Shown here piece after piece: positions 30,758 through 38,638 of a stretch of DNA of 51,587 nt. Source of the stretch: an uncultured Faecalibacterium sp. (GTDB taxonomy: Bacteria > Bacillota > Clostridia > Oscillospirales > Ruminococcaceae); NCBI GenBank assembly GCA_934548045.1, contig CAKTEM010000018.1, positions 1-51,587 of the forward strand, written 5' to 3'. The notes below the pieces were generated by a model. That model searched no databases and was not told the DNA's origin. It saw only the letters and a list, made by a program, of their open reading frames with translations. Every line of letters starts with the position of its first letter. Within the stretch, counting starts at the first letter, position 1. The position numbers were made by a program, and so were the translations under genes.

Positions 30758-31600
30758 GTGGCAAAAATTGTTGCAATCGCAAACCAGAAGGGCGGCGTAG
30801 GCAAGACGACGACCGCCGTAAATCTTTCGTCCTGCGTCGCGGCACTGGGCAAAAAGGTGCTGATCGTTGACCTCGACCCACAGGGCAACACGACGACGGG
30901 CTACGGTATCCCGAAGCGGAGCGTCGAGGCCGGTACTTATGAGCTGCTCATCGGTGAGGTGGAGACCAAGGATGCTATCCGGAAGACCGAGTTCCGTACC
31001 GACGTCATCGGCTCGAATACCCGTCTTGCAGGCGCGGCACTTGAGATGATCGACATGACCGGCCGCGAGAGCCGCCTGCGCAAAGCACTGGCGAGTGTCC
31101 AGAAGGACTATGATTTTATCTTTATCGACTGTCCGCCCAGCCTCGATTTGCTCACGCTGAACGGCCTGTGCGCCTGCGACAGTGTGCTGATCCCGACCCA
31201 GTGCGAGTATTACGCGCTGGAAGGTCTGTCGGAGCTGATCAGTACCCTGAAGACTGTCCGGAAAAAGTATAACCCGTATCTGGATATCGAGGGCGTCGTT
31301 TTTACGATGTTTTCGGCCCGTCTCAACCTGACGATGCAGGTCGTGGAGCAGGTCAAGAAGTATTTCGGCTCAAAAGTCTACAAAACGACGATCCCTCGCA
31401 CGATTCGCATCTCGGAAGCTCCGAGCTACGGCCAGCCCATCAATTTCTATGAGCCGCACGGCAAGGGCAGCGAGGCGTATATGGATCTGGCAATTGAATT
31501 CGTCAAGAACAACCGTCCGCATGACGCTGCACCGAAACGCCGCCGCAAGGCTGCCGCAGCAGAACCGGAACCGCAGAAAAACGCACTCGAAGAAGCATAA
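30758..31600 (+). CDS. parA: Chromosome-partitioning ATPase ParA (Soj)
   Basis: 280 residues. Deviant Walker-A ATPase that moves ParB-parS complexes and modulates DnaA. KGGVGKTT is at 11-18, DLDPQGNTTTG near 40, and DYDFIFIDCPPSLDLLTLN near 112. I place the start at GTG 30758-30760 (MAKIVAIANQKGG), with GAGGAAG seven bases upstream. A longer reading would run through the parS site. The C-terminus has a basic stretch (KRRRKAAAAEPEPQ). ParB follows after 18 bases. Confidence 0.95.
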   Translation: MAKIVAIANQKGGVGKTTTAVNLSSCVAALGKKVLIVDLDPQGNTTTGYGIPKRSVEAGTYELLIGEVETKDAIRKTEFRTDVIGSNTRLAGAALEMIDMTGRESRLRKALASVQKDYDFIFIDCPPSLDLLTLNGLCACDSVLIPTQCEYYALEGLSELISTLKTVRKKYNPYLDIEGVVFTMFSARLNLTMQVVEQVKKYFGSKVYKTTIPRTIRISEAPSYGQPINFYEPHGKGSEAYMDLAIEFVKNNRPHDAAPKRRRKAAAAEPEPQKNALEEA

Positions 31601-31618
31601 ACAGGGGGAATTCAGTTC

Positions 31619-32491
31619 ATGGGAAAAGGAAAAGGAGGACTGGGCCGGGGTCTCGAAAGTCTGTTCGAGGATGCGTCGCCCAGTTTTGAGTCCGATGCCC
31701 GGATCGAGACGATCCCTCTGCGAGAGATCGAGCCGGACCCGGATCAGCCGCGAAAGACGTTTGATGACGAGTCGCTGGGAGAACTGGCGGCCAGCATCGC
31801 CGAGCATGGGCTTATCCAGCCCATCGCCGTCCGGCACAAGGCCGCAGGCGGTTATCTCATCGTGGCAGGCGAACGCCGGTGGCGTGCCAGCCGGATGGCT
31901 GGTCTGACCGAAGTTCCGGCCATCATCAAGGACGTGACCGACGAACAGGCAATGGAGCTTGCGCTGGTGGAGAACCTTCAGCGTGAAGACCTCGACCCGG
32001 TGGAAGAGGCGACCGGCATCCGGGAGCTGATGGTACGCTGTGACCTGACGCAGGAGCAGGCGGCACAGAAACTCGGCAAGAGCCGGAGCGCATTGGCGAA
32101 CACCCTGCGCCTGCTCAACCTGCCGGATGTCGTGCTGGGCATGCTGAAAGTCGGCACTTTGAGCATCGGTCACGCAAAGGTCATTCTCGGCCTGCCGACG
32201 CCGGAGCTGCAGGAGCAGGCGGCGCAGATGGTGGTGGACAATAACCTCAATGTCCGCCAGACTGAGGCCCTCTGCAAAAAGCTGACAAAGCCGGAAAAGG
32301 CACCGGCAGCACCCACGCCGCGCAGCACCCTGCCGGTCGAGGTCGAAGAAAGCCTCAAGCAGGTGCTGGGCAATGAGGTCAATGTGGCCTACCACGACGG
32401 CAAGGGAAAGCTGACCGTCCACTTCTATTCGGACGAGCAGCTGAAAGCTTTTGCAAACCTGCTGGGCCAGTACCAGAACGAAGCGATCTGA
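31619..32491 (+). CDS. parB: Chromosome-partitioning protein ParB (Spo0J)
   Basis: 290 residues. CTP-dependent sliding clamp that loads on parS and recruits SMC. The N-terminal MGKGKGGLGRGLESLF is the ParA-stimulating segment. CTPase box GERRWRA is at 84-90 and ENLQREDLDPVEEATG near 120. The helix-turn-helix has LTQEQAAQKLGKSRSALANTLRLLNL. The C-terminal dimerisation segment is VNVAYHDGKGKLTVHFYSDEQLKAFANLL. The ATG follows AGGGGG. Three identical parS-like sites lie within 4 kb upstream. Confidence 0.96.
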   Translation: MGKGKGGLGRGLESLFEDASPSFESDARIETIPLREIEPDPDQPRKTFDDESLGELAASIAEHGLIQPIAVRHKAAGGYLIVAGERRWRASRMAGLTEVPAIIKDVTDEQAMELALVENLQREDLDPVEEATGIRELMVRCDLTQEQAAQKLGKSRSALANTLRLLNLPDVVLGMLKVGTLSIGHAKVILGLPTPELQEQAAQMVVDNNLNVRQTEALCKKLTKPEKAPAAPTPRSTLPVEVEESLKQVLGNEVNVAYHDGKGKLTVHFYSDEQLKAFANLLGQYQNEAI

Positions 32492-32566
32492 GGCGGAACC
32501 ACACGCCTTTGAACGGTATGGGAGGGGAAAACCTCCTGTGCGAACAATAGAGTAAGGAGAGTTATC

Positions 32567-33901
32567 ATGCTTGATATCAAATTTGTCCGTGACAACCCGG
32601 ACGCTGTCAAAGAGAACATCAAGAAGAAGTTCCAGGACGCAAAGCTGCCCCTCGTTGACGAAGTCATCGAGAAGGACGCCAAGTACCGCGAGTGCCTGAA
32701 AGAGGTCGAGTCTCTCAAGGCTGCACGCAACAAGCTGAGCAAGGCCAACGGCCCTCTGTTCGGCCAGCTGAAGAAATGCACCGACGAGGCACAGAAGGCT
32801 GAGATCCAGAAGCAGATCGATGCCAACAACGCCGCTGTCAAGGCAGATGCTGACAAGATGGCAGAGCTGGAAGCCGAGGAAGCAAAGCTGTCTGCTCGCA
32901 TTCAGGAGATCATGTACAGCATCCCCCAGATGATCGACCCCAGCGTTCCTATCGGCCCGGACGACAGCTACAACGTCGAGGCACAGCGTTTCGGCGAGCC
33001 GGTCGTTCCCGATTTCCCCATCCCGTACCACACCGAGATCATGGAGAGCTTCGACGGCATTGATATGGACGCCGCAGGCCGCGTTGCCGGCAACGGTTTC
33101 TATTATCTGCTGGGCAACATCGCCCGTCTGCACGAGGCTGTTCTGGCCTATGCGCGTGACTTCATGATCGACAAGGGCTTCACCTATGTCATCCCTCCCT
33201 TCATGATGCACGGCAACGTTGTGCAGGGCGTTATGTCCTTCCCGGAGATGGACGCCATGATGTACAAGATCGAGGGCGAAGACCTCTACCTGATCGGTAC
33301 CAGTGAGCATACCATGATCGGCCGCTTTATCGACCAGACCCTCGACGAGGCAACTCTGCCCCTGACCCTGACCTCTTACAGCCCCTGCTTCCGCAAGGAG
33401 AAGGGTGCGCACGGCATCGAGGAGCGCGGCATCTACCGTATCCACCAGTTCGAGAAGCAGGAGATGATCGTCGTCTGCCGCCCCGAGGAGAGCGCGGATT
33501 GGTACGAGAGACTGTGGAAGAACTCGGTCGAGCTGTTCCGCAGCATGGAGATCCCCGTCCGTCAGCTGAACTGCTGCTCCGGCGATCTGGCTGACCTGAA
33601 GGTGAAGAGCTGCGACATCGAGGCATGGAGCCCCCGTCAGCAGAAGTACTTCGAGGTCTGCAGCTGCTCCAACCTGGGCGACGCACAGGCACGCCGCCTG
33701 CACATCCGCGTCAAGGGCAAGGATGGCAAGACCTACCTCGCACACACCCTGAACAACACCTGCGTGGCACCTCCGCGTATGCTGATCGCCTTCCTCGAGA
33801 ACCACCTGCAGGCTGACGGTACCGTCACCATCCCGAAAGTCCTGCAGCCCTACATGGGCGGCCTTGAGGTCATGGTTCCGACCCATAAGAAGAACGGCTG
33901 A
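32567..33901 (+). CDS. serS: Seryl-tRNA synthetase
   Basis: 444 residues. Class II synthetase that charges tRNA(Ser). Long N-terminal coiled-coil arm (~30-110: ECLKEVESLKAARNKLSKAN...AEEAKLSARIQEIM). Motif 2 is SPCFRKEKGAHGIEERGIYRIHQFEKQE and motif 3 is TLNNTCVAPPRMLIAFLENH. The motif 2 loop differs from the common bacterial FRSEAG...RGLxRxHQF form and resembles a divergent SerRS subgroup. AAGGAG precedes the ATG. The 75-base upstream gap is too short for a T-box leader. It ends at a terminator. Confidence 0.95.
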   Translation: MLDIKFVRDNPDAVKENIKKKFQDAKLPLVDEVIEKDAKYRECLKEVESLKAARNKLSKANGPLFGQLKKCTDEAQKAEIQKQIDANNAAVKADADKMAELEAEEAKLSARIQEIMYSIPQMIDPSVPIGPDDSYNVEAQRFGEPVVPDFPIPYHTEIMESFDGIDMDAAGRVAGNGFYYLLGNIARLHEAVLAYARDFMIDKGFTYVIPPFMMHGNVVQGVMSFPEMDAMMYKIEGEDLYLIGTSEHTMIGRFIDQTLDEATLPLTLTSYSPCFRKEKGAHGIEERGIYRIHQFEKQEMIVVCRPEESADWYERLWKNSVELFRSMEIPVRQLNCCSGDLADLKVKSCDIEAWSPRQQKYFEVCSCSNLGDAQARRLHIRVKGKDGKTYLAHTLNNTCVAPPRMLIAFLENHLQADGTVTIPKVLQPYMGGLEVMVPTHKKNG

Positions 33902-33930
33902 GTTTTAAACAAAAGCCTTGGAATAAGTTG

Positions 33931-33974
33931 AAAAACGCCGCTTGTGTTCCGTAAGGACGCAGGCGGCGTTTTTT
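33931..33974 (+). terminator. Terminator after serS
   Basis: AACGCCGC (33934-33941) pairs with GCGGCGTT (33963-33970), then T; the loop carries a smaller inner hairpin. Confidence 0.85.
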
Positions 33975-34024
33975 GGTGCAGAAACAGGGAAATGAAAAAA
34001 AGTGAATTTTTTTGAAAAAAGATG

Positions 34025-34053
34025 TTGACAAATTGCCTGTGGCTGGATATAAT
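34025..34053 (+). promoter_or_regulatory. Perfect-consensus promoter for the tRNA pair
   Basis: TTGACA (34025-34030), 17 bases, TATAAT (34048-34053). It matches all twelve consensus positions, 33 bases before tRNA-Met. Confidence 0.9.
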
Positions 34054-34086
34054 AATAAAGCACCGTTCAAGTGCGACAAATAATGT

Positions 34087-34163
34087 GGCGGTATAGCTCA
34101 GTTGGCTAGAGCATTCGGTTCATACCCGAAGTGTCACCGGTTCGAATCCAGTTACCGCTACCA
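34087..34163 (+). tRNA. tRNA-Met (CAT), elongator type
   Basis: 77 bases including encoded CCA. Anticodon loop TTCATAC between TTCGG and CCGAA stems. There is no run of three G-C pairs in the anticodon stem, so it is not the initiator. Acceptor arms are GGCGGTA and TACCGCT. The T stem (ACCGG/CCAGT) has one C-A mismatch. Confidence 0.92.
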
Positions 34164-34167
34164 TCTT

Positions 34168-34246
34168 ACAGAGTTTCGCTAAGATATGGGGGACGGTCGT
34201 CCGCAATAGTGGATGATGGAAGTCGGAGGTTTTAGCGAAGCTCTGT
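34168..34246 (+). other. Long inverted repeat between the two tRNAs
   Basis: Arms ACAGAGTTTCGCTAA (34168-34182) and TTAGCGAAGCTCTGT (34232-34246), 15 bp with one mismatch, around a ~49-base loop. It would fold in the joint precursor and may guide processing. Confidence 0.55.
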
Positions 34247-34254
34247 ATTTATAA

Positions 34255-34326
34255 GGCCCGTTGGTCAAGCGGTTAAGACACGGCCCTTTCACGGCTGTAA
34301 CATGGGTTCGATTCCCGTACGGGTCA
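34255..34326 (+). tRNA. tRNA-Glu (TTC)
   Basis: 72 bases; CCA not encoded. Anticodon loop CTTTCAC between CGGCC and GGCTG. Acceptor arms GGCCCGT and ACGGGTC. Confidence 0.93.
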
Positions 34327-34328
34327 TG

Positions 34329-34364
34329 AAAAAAGCTCTCAATCCTAAGATTGAGAGCTTTTTT
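34329..34364 (+). terminator. Terminator of the tRNA operon
   Basis: 15-bp stem AAAAAAGCTCTCAAT / ATTGAGAGCTTTTTT with a CCTAAG loop, starting directly after tRNA-Glu. Confidence 0.9.
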
Positions 34365-34381
34365 CATACTACCCGTCCGTA

Positions 34382-34633
34382 GCCCTCTCAGTCCGCTTCG
34401 CGTCCAGCTCCCCCAAAGGGGGAGCCATTGGCAGACCGGGCAGGTCTGAGGAAATTGAACAGTGTTTTTTTATAACGTAAAATGCCGGGCCCTGCCGCCG
34501 AGATTCACTGGCTCAATGCCGTGAATCCAGACTGCAAGGCCCGGCATTTATTGTTTATAGTAGAAAGTAAACTGATATGCCAAGGCCTCTCACTCTGGGA
34601 GAGGTGGCATTGCGAAGCAATGACGGAGAGGGC
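34382..34633 (+). mobile_element. MITE-like element, copy A (252 bp)
   Basis: Ends GCCCTCTC...GAGAGGGC, flanked on both sides by TA (34380-34381, 34634-34635). The ~52-base imperfect terminal inverted repeats each hold an inner palindrome of the GGGAGAG type. The centre holds a long hairpin (AATGCCGGGCC ... GGCCCGGCATT). No transposase is encoded. TA flanks and inverted ends fit a nonautonomous IS630/Tc1-mariner-type element. It is homologous, in inverted orientation, to 36334-36587. Confidence 0.75.
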
Positions 34634-35298
34634 TATTCCCGATACTTCTCCATCATCTCTTTGAACAGCACAGCCGGAGACGGCGGTGTGTAGGTGATGG
34701 CGTTTGCACCGGCGGCGATGGTCTCCGAGATGCTTTCGCCGGTCTTGCCACCGCTGGCAATGATGGGAACATCCGGGAACTCTTCCCGAATTTTCCGGAC
34801 GATCCGGGGTGTGTCCGTGCTGCACGCAACGTTCAGGATGGACGCACCGGATTCCAGCCGGGCGGCAATGTCGGTGTCTTCCTTCGTAACCGTGATGATG
34901 ACCGGGATATCCACTACCCGGGAGACCGCCAGCAGATTCAGGTCGGAGATGGGCGAGTTCAGCACGATGCCCATTGCGCCCTGACCCTCGACGTCCTGCG
35001 CCAGCGTCAGCGTCCGGATGCCCTTGGTGGTGCCGCCGCCAACGCCGCAGAACACCGGAATGTACGATGCTTGAATGATGGCGTGGCTGATGGCCTGCTG
35101 GGGTGTGAACGGATAGACCGCAAACACCGCGTCAGCGTCGCAGTTCCGGATGACCGCAAGGTCGGTCGTAAATACAAAACTCTTGAGCCGTCGGCCATTG
35201 ACGACGATGCCGCTTGCAGCGTAGACTTCCTGCGGCATCTTGAGGATATGGCGCAGACGGCTTTCTACATTGGGGGAATTCTTCTTTTCGGTACCCAT
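34633..35298 (-). CDS. TIM-barrel-like protein of unknown function
   Basis: 221 residues. Start ATG 35296-35298 (MGTEKKNSPNVESRLRHIL) with AGGAGG nine bases upstream. The sequence has alternating beta/alpha pattern with GIVVNGRRLKSFVFTTDLAVIRNCDADAVFAVYPF and VFCGVGGGTTKG. It ends with a typical phosphate-binding end of a (beta/alpha)8 barrel: PIIASGGKTGESISETIAAGANAITYTPPSP. That end resembles flavin- or phosphate-binding barrels such as nitronate monooxygenase or IMP dehydrogenase relatives, but the protein is short and I cannot name a reaction. Its TAG stop is formed by the TA flank plus the first base of MITE copy A. Divergent from the SDR gene. Confidence 0.8.
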   Translation of the reverse strand: MGTEKKNSPNVESRLRHILKMPQEVYAASGIVVNGRRLKSFVFTTDLAVIRNCDADAVFAVYPFTPQQAISHAIIQASYIPVFCGVGGGTTKGIRTLTLAQDVEGQGAMGIVLNSPISDLNLLAVSRVVDIPVIITVTKEDTDIAARLESGASILNVACSTDTPRIVRKIREEFPDVPIIASGGKTGESISETIAAGANAITYTPPSPAVLFKEMMEKYRE

Positions 35299-35334
35299 CC
35301 CTTTGGCCCTCCTGAAATCAAAAATGTGCTGTCT

Positions 35335-35363
35335 AGTATAAAATCCGGCCGTGGACAGTTCAA
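35335..35363 (-). promoter_or_regulatory. Promoter of the TIM-barrel gene
   Basis: TTGAAC (35358-35363), 17 bases, TATACT (35335-35340) on the minus strand, 37 bases before the ATG. Confidence 0.65.
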
Positions 35364-35451
35364 GGAAGTTTCTGTGAACGATTTGAAAAATTGATATATA
35401 CATGGCAAAATAGATTCCTAAAATCTATCATACCGCCCATAAAAAGACTAT

Positions 35452-35480
35452 TTTACAACAAGAGTCTTTGCGGCTACAAT
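35452..35480 (+). promoter_or_regulatory. Promoter of the SDR gene
   Basis: TTTACA (35452-35457), 17 bases, TACAAT (35475-35480). A small inverted repeat AAAGACT/AGTCTTT overlaps the -35 and spacer and might be an operator. Confidence 0.65.
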
Positions 35481-35530
35481 AAAAGCACAAAAAGCAACCG
35501 AAAATAAAGGAAAACAGGGAGGCTGTCATT

Positions 35531-36331
35531 ATGGGCTTTTTAACGGGAAAAACGGTTCTCATCACGGGTGCAGGACGTGCTGTCCTGAAAGACGGCAGCT
35601 GCGGCTCCATCGGCTACGGCATCGCCACTGCCTACGCAAAAGAGGGCGCAAACCTTGTCATTACCGGCCGCAACGTCAAGAAACTGGAAGATGCTAAGCA
35701 GGAGCTGGAAAGCAAGTACGGCATCAAGGTCCTGACCGTGCAGGCAAATGTCTGCGCAGGCGGCGACAATGAAGCAACGGTCGCAAATGTCGTCAAGCAG
35801 GCCGTCGATACCTTTGGCGGTATTCAGGTACTGATCAACAACGCACAGGCTTCGGCGTCCGGTGTGCCGCTGGCCGAGCATACGACCGAGCAGTTTGATT
35901 TGGCCATCTACTCTGGCCTGTACGCTGCGTTCTATTATATGAAGGCCTGCTATCCGTATCTTGCCGAATCTCACGGCAGTGTCATCAACTTCGCATCCGG
36001 CGCAGGCCTGTTCGGCAACTTCGGCCAGAGTGCCTATGCCGCCGCCAAGGAAGGCATCCGCGGCATGTCGCGTGTCGCCGCCACCGAATGGGGCAAGGAC
36101 GGCATTAACGTCAACGTCGTCTGTCCGCTGGCATGGACGGCCAAGCTCGAGCAGTTCAAGGAAGCGTATCCCGACGCCTTCAAGGCCAACGTCAAGATGC
36201 CCCCGATGGGCCACTATGGCAACGCCGAGACCGAGATCGGCCGTGTCTGTGTCCAGCTGGCAATGCCCGACTTCAAGTATATGTCGGGTGAGACCCTGAC
36301 GCTCGAGGGCGGCATGGGCCAGCGTCCGTAA
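35531..36331 (+). CDS. Short-chain dehydrogenase/reductase, substrate unknown
   Basis: 266 residues. NAD(P)-dependent oxidoreductase with Rossmann fold. Catalytic S156, Y169 and K173 (FASGAG, SAYAAAKEG) and the NNAQ block at 103-106 are present. The nucleotide-binding loop is extended: TGAGRAVLKDGSCGSIGYGIA has about seven extra residues between the glycines, reminiscent of the longer loops in enoyl-ACP reductases and some SDRs acting on bulky acyl or steroid substrates. It ends with the typical GETLTLEGGMGQRP. GGGAGG precedes the ATG. The gene is directly followed by MITE copy B, three bases after its TAA. Confidence 0.88.
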   Translation: MGFLTGKTVLITGAGRAVLKDGSCGSIGYGIATAYAKEGANLVITGRNVKKLEDAKQELESKYGIKVLTVQANVCAGGDNEATVANVVKQAVDTFGGIQVLINNAQASASGVPLAEHTTEQFDLAIYSGLYAAFYYMKACYPYLAESHGSVINFASGAGLFGNFGQSAYAAAKEGIRGMSRVAATEWGKDGINVNVVCPLAWTAKLEQFKEAYPDAFKANVKMPPMGHYGNAETEIGRVCVQLAMPDFKYMSGETLTLEGGMGQRP

Positions 36332-36333
36332 TA

Positions 36334-36587
36334 GCCCTCTCCGTCATTGCTTCGCAATGCCACCTCTCCCAAAGGGAGAGGCTTTGGCATATCGGTTCAC
36401 TTTCATCTACAAACAATAAATGCCGGGCCCTGTGGTCTGGATTCATGGCATCGTACCTGTGAATCTGGACAACAAGGCCCGGTATTTTACGTTATAAGAA
36501 ACACTGTTCAATTTCCGCAGACTTGCCCGGCCTGCCAATGGCTCTCCCTCTGGGAGAGCTGGCGAGCGAACGCGAGACTGAGAGGGC
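36334..36587 (-). mobile_element. MITE-like element, copy B (254 bp), inverted relative to copy A
   Basis: Same structure as copy A read on the minus strand: GCCCTCTC...GAGAGGGC ends, flanking TA at 36332-36333 and 36588-36589, inner hairpin of the AAATGCCGGGCC type, and a shared internal block around AATTGAACAGTGT. The two copies bracket 1.7 kb carrying the TIM-barrel and SDR genes. Confidence 0.75.
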
Positions 36588-37243
36588 TATTGCTTATGGA
36601 CGAAATCAAGGATGTCCGCCGGAACGGCTGCCAGCGCGTCCGCACCGGCGGCGGTCAATTCTGCCCGGCCACGGAAGCCCCAGAGCGCGCCCATGGCAGG
36701 CAGACCGGCATTGTGTCCGGTCAGGATGTCCACATCGCTGTCGCCCACGAACAGGGTCGAAGAAGTATCCGCGCCGAGGTCTTTCATCAGGGAGTAAACT
36801 CCAGTCGGGTCGGGCTTGGTGGGAACATCCGGCAGACTACCGCGCACGATGGAGAAACTTCCGGCACCAAAGTAATGCTCGATGATCTTTCCACAGAGAG
36901 GGTCGGCTTTGTTGGAAAAAACCGCCGTCTGGATGCCCTCGGCCTTGAGCGCGTCCAGCAATTCCGGGATGCCGGGATAGGGCGCGGTCTTGTCTTCCTT
37001 GTGGGCGTCGTACCGGGCAGTGAATTCTGCCAGCGTTGCGGCCAGCTGGTCGGGCGTCCGGGCAGATTCGGGCGAGAACCGCTCGATGAGTTTGGGGATG
37101 CCGTTGCCGACCATGTGTTTGAACTGCTCGACCGTAAAGGTCGGCCAGCCGTGCTGTGCGCAGACCCAGTTTCCGGCATCGGCAAGGTCGTCGATGGTGT
37201 TCAGCAAGGTGCCGTCCAAATCGAAAAGAATCGTTTTAATCAT
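36587..37243 (-). CDS. HAD-family phosphatase, phosphoglycolate-phosphatase-like
   Basis: 218 residues. Haloacid dehalogenase fold: motif I FDLDGTLLNT (nucleophile D8, acid D10), motif II FSNKAD, motif III Lys in PTKPDPTG, motif IV FVGDSDVDILTG. The cap domain lies between motifs I and II (subclass I). It resembles Gph/PgmB-type phosphatases; substrate not certain. The TAG stop is formed by the TA flank and end of MITE copy B, and the C-terminus (ADILDFVHKQ) looks complete. It lies 24 bases downstream of the bPH2 gene. Confidence 0.88.
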   Translation of the reverse strand: MIKTILFDLDGTLLNTIDDLADAGNWVCAQHGWPTFTVEQFKHMVGNGIPKLIERFSPESARTPDQLAATLAEFTARYDAHKEDKTAPYPGIPELLDALKAEGIQTAVFSNKADPLCGKIIEHYFGAGSFSIVRGSLPDVPTKPDPTGVYSLMKDLGADTSSTLFVGDSDVDILTGHNAGLPAMGALWGFRGRAELTAAGADALAAVPADILDFVHKQ

Positions 37244-37267
37244 GGAAAATGCCTTCTTTTTGTTACA

Positions 37268-38638
37268 TCATTCTAAGGTGGAAAAACAGCGTTCCGCTTC
37301 CTCTTCGGGGATACTGCGGACGTTCAGTTTGATTTTGCCGGGGAACGTCAGCGTTAATGTCGTCCGCCGGACAGAGTACGCCCACGGTGACTGCACTGAC
37401 GTCAGGCAGAGGTCGGGGTGGAACGCACAGATGCAGTGGAGATACAGCCCTTTCTGCCGCCGGAGAGTCAACCGGCCGTCCTGCGGCCAGATGCCTTCCT
37501 GCCGATAGCCCATCCACGCCCCAGCCAGAAAGAGCAGGCAGATGAGGGTGGGGATCATCAGGAGCGGCGTCATGGACGGAAGCGTGTACCGGGAGACCAA
37601 TACCAGCAGCAGGTAGAGCGCGAACGGCACACCGGCCGGTGCAAAAAAGATGAGGCTCCGCTTCCGGGTGTCAGCGAGAAATTCGGGCGGCATCCGGAAG
37701 TCCGGCAGTAGGTCACGGAACATCTCTTCCTCGCCGGAACGGTAGACGAAAAGGGGAAGTTCCGGTGAACAACATCCAGCCGTTACAAAGACCGGCCAGC
37801 GGCGCATCAGCCGGGCGACCGGAGAAAACCGGACATCCGCAAAGCTGATTTGGGAGCTGCGGACACGGCACTCGAATTTCTGGAGCCAGCCGCCCTTGCT
37901 TCCGATCTGGTCTTCTGTCCGCCAGACCTGATACCGTACCGTCTGGGCGAAACTCCGCAGCAGGCTCGTGCCGAAAACCGTCGCCGCCAGCACCACCAGC
38001 CACGCGGCACCGGCAGGAAGCCAGCGTGCCGCCAACGCCGCGAAGAAATTCAGCTGCGCGAAGGCGATGGTCTGGGCATCCTGCGGCAGCTGTTCGGTTT
38101 CCCGGACCGCCAGAGCCAAAAGGGTAAGGGTCGAGATACTGTTCGCACCCAGCAAAACCAACGCCATCCGTTCACCGCCGCCGGGCCGATGGATGGTGGG
38201 ATGCTCGATGGGGAGCAGCCGGTCGGCCAGCTCCTGAGCGTCGTCTTTTTCCAAGCAGAGGGAAAAGGTCTTCTTTTTAGGTTGGCCGGTGGGGTACAGC
38301 ACGACCCGGCTTGCGCCGCACAGACGGAACAATACCGGCCGCTCGATGGTGAGCGCGGCCAGTGCATCGCCCGAGATGGAACGGTCGAACCGGAAGAAGA
38401 GCTTCCAGTGGATGTGCAGAACATCATGGTCGTCCAACGACCAGCTGCTTGCATTGAGAATGACCCAGCTGATGCCGGCCATCAGAGAAAAAATGATAAG
38501 ATCCTGTTGAAGGGCCGTCCAGAGAGCCGACCAGTTCCGCTCGAACAGAACGTTGATGAGGGGCAGCAGGTAGACTGCCAGCGTCTTCTGCAGGAAGCGC
38601 AGGGCTAAAAAGGGGTGGAACCGTTTTTCTGTCGTCAT
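37268..38638 (-). CDS. Membrane protein with bacterial PH (bPH2) domains, YdbT-like
   Basis: 456 residues. Hydrophobic segments near 15-30, 45-62, ~160-215 and ~330-375 alternate with soluble segments that look like bPH2 (DUF304) domains: DDHDVLHIHWKLFFRFDRSISGDALAALTIERPVLFRL at ~68-105 and a central one ending FADVRFSPV. The length and pairing with a short bPH2 protein match the YdbS-YdbT pair of Bacillus, of unproven function but linked to resistance to some antimicrobial peptides. ATG overlaps the upstream stop by 4 bases (ATGA). The call rests on pattern, with weak primary similarity. Confidence 0.7.
   Translation of the reverse strand: MTTEKRFHPFLALRFLQKTLAVYLLPLINVLFERNWSALWTALQQDLIIFSLMAGISWVILNASSWSLDDHDVLHIHWKLFFRFDRSISGDALAALTIERPVLFRLCGASRVVLYPTGQPKKKTFSLCLEKDDAQELADRLLPIEHPTIHRPGGGERMALVLLGANSISTLTLLALAVRETEQLPQDAQTIAFAQLNFFAALAARWLPAGAAWLVVLAATVFGTSLLRSFAQTVRYQVWRTEDQIGSKGGWLQKFECRVRSSQISFADVRFSPVARLMRRWPVFVTAGCCSPELPLFVYRSGEEEMFRDLLPDFRMPPEFLADTRKRSLIFFAPAGVPFALYLLLVLVSRYTLPSMTPLLMIPTLICLLFLAGAWMGYRQEGIWPQDGRLTLRRQKGLYLHCICAFHPDLCLTSVQSPWAYSVRRTTLTLTFPGKIKLNVRSIPEEEAERCFSTLE

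Noticed and set aside
32492..32566. Possible T-box leader before serS
   Set aside because: Only 75 bases, without specifier stem or the conserved T-box sequence.
31370..33886. 838-codon minus-strand frame opposite parB and serS
   Set aside because: It spans two well-identified genes and their gap; no start signal or domain.
34380..36589. Complete insertion sequence
   Set aside because: No transposase is encoded between or within the ~253-bp elements; the genes between them are an SDR and a TIM-barrel protein.
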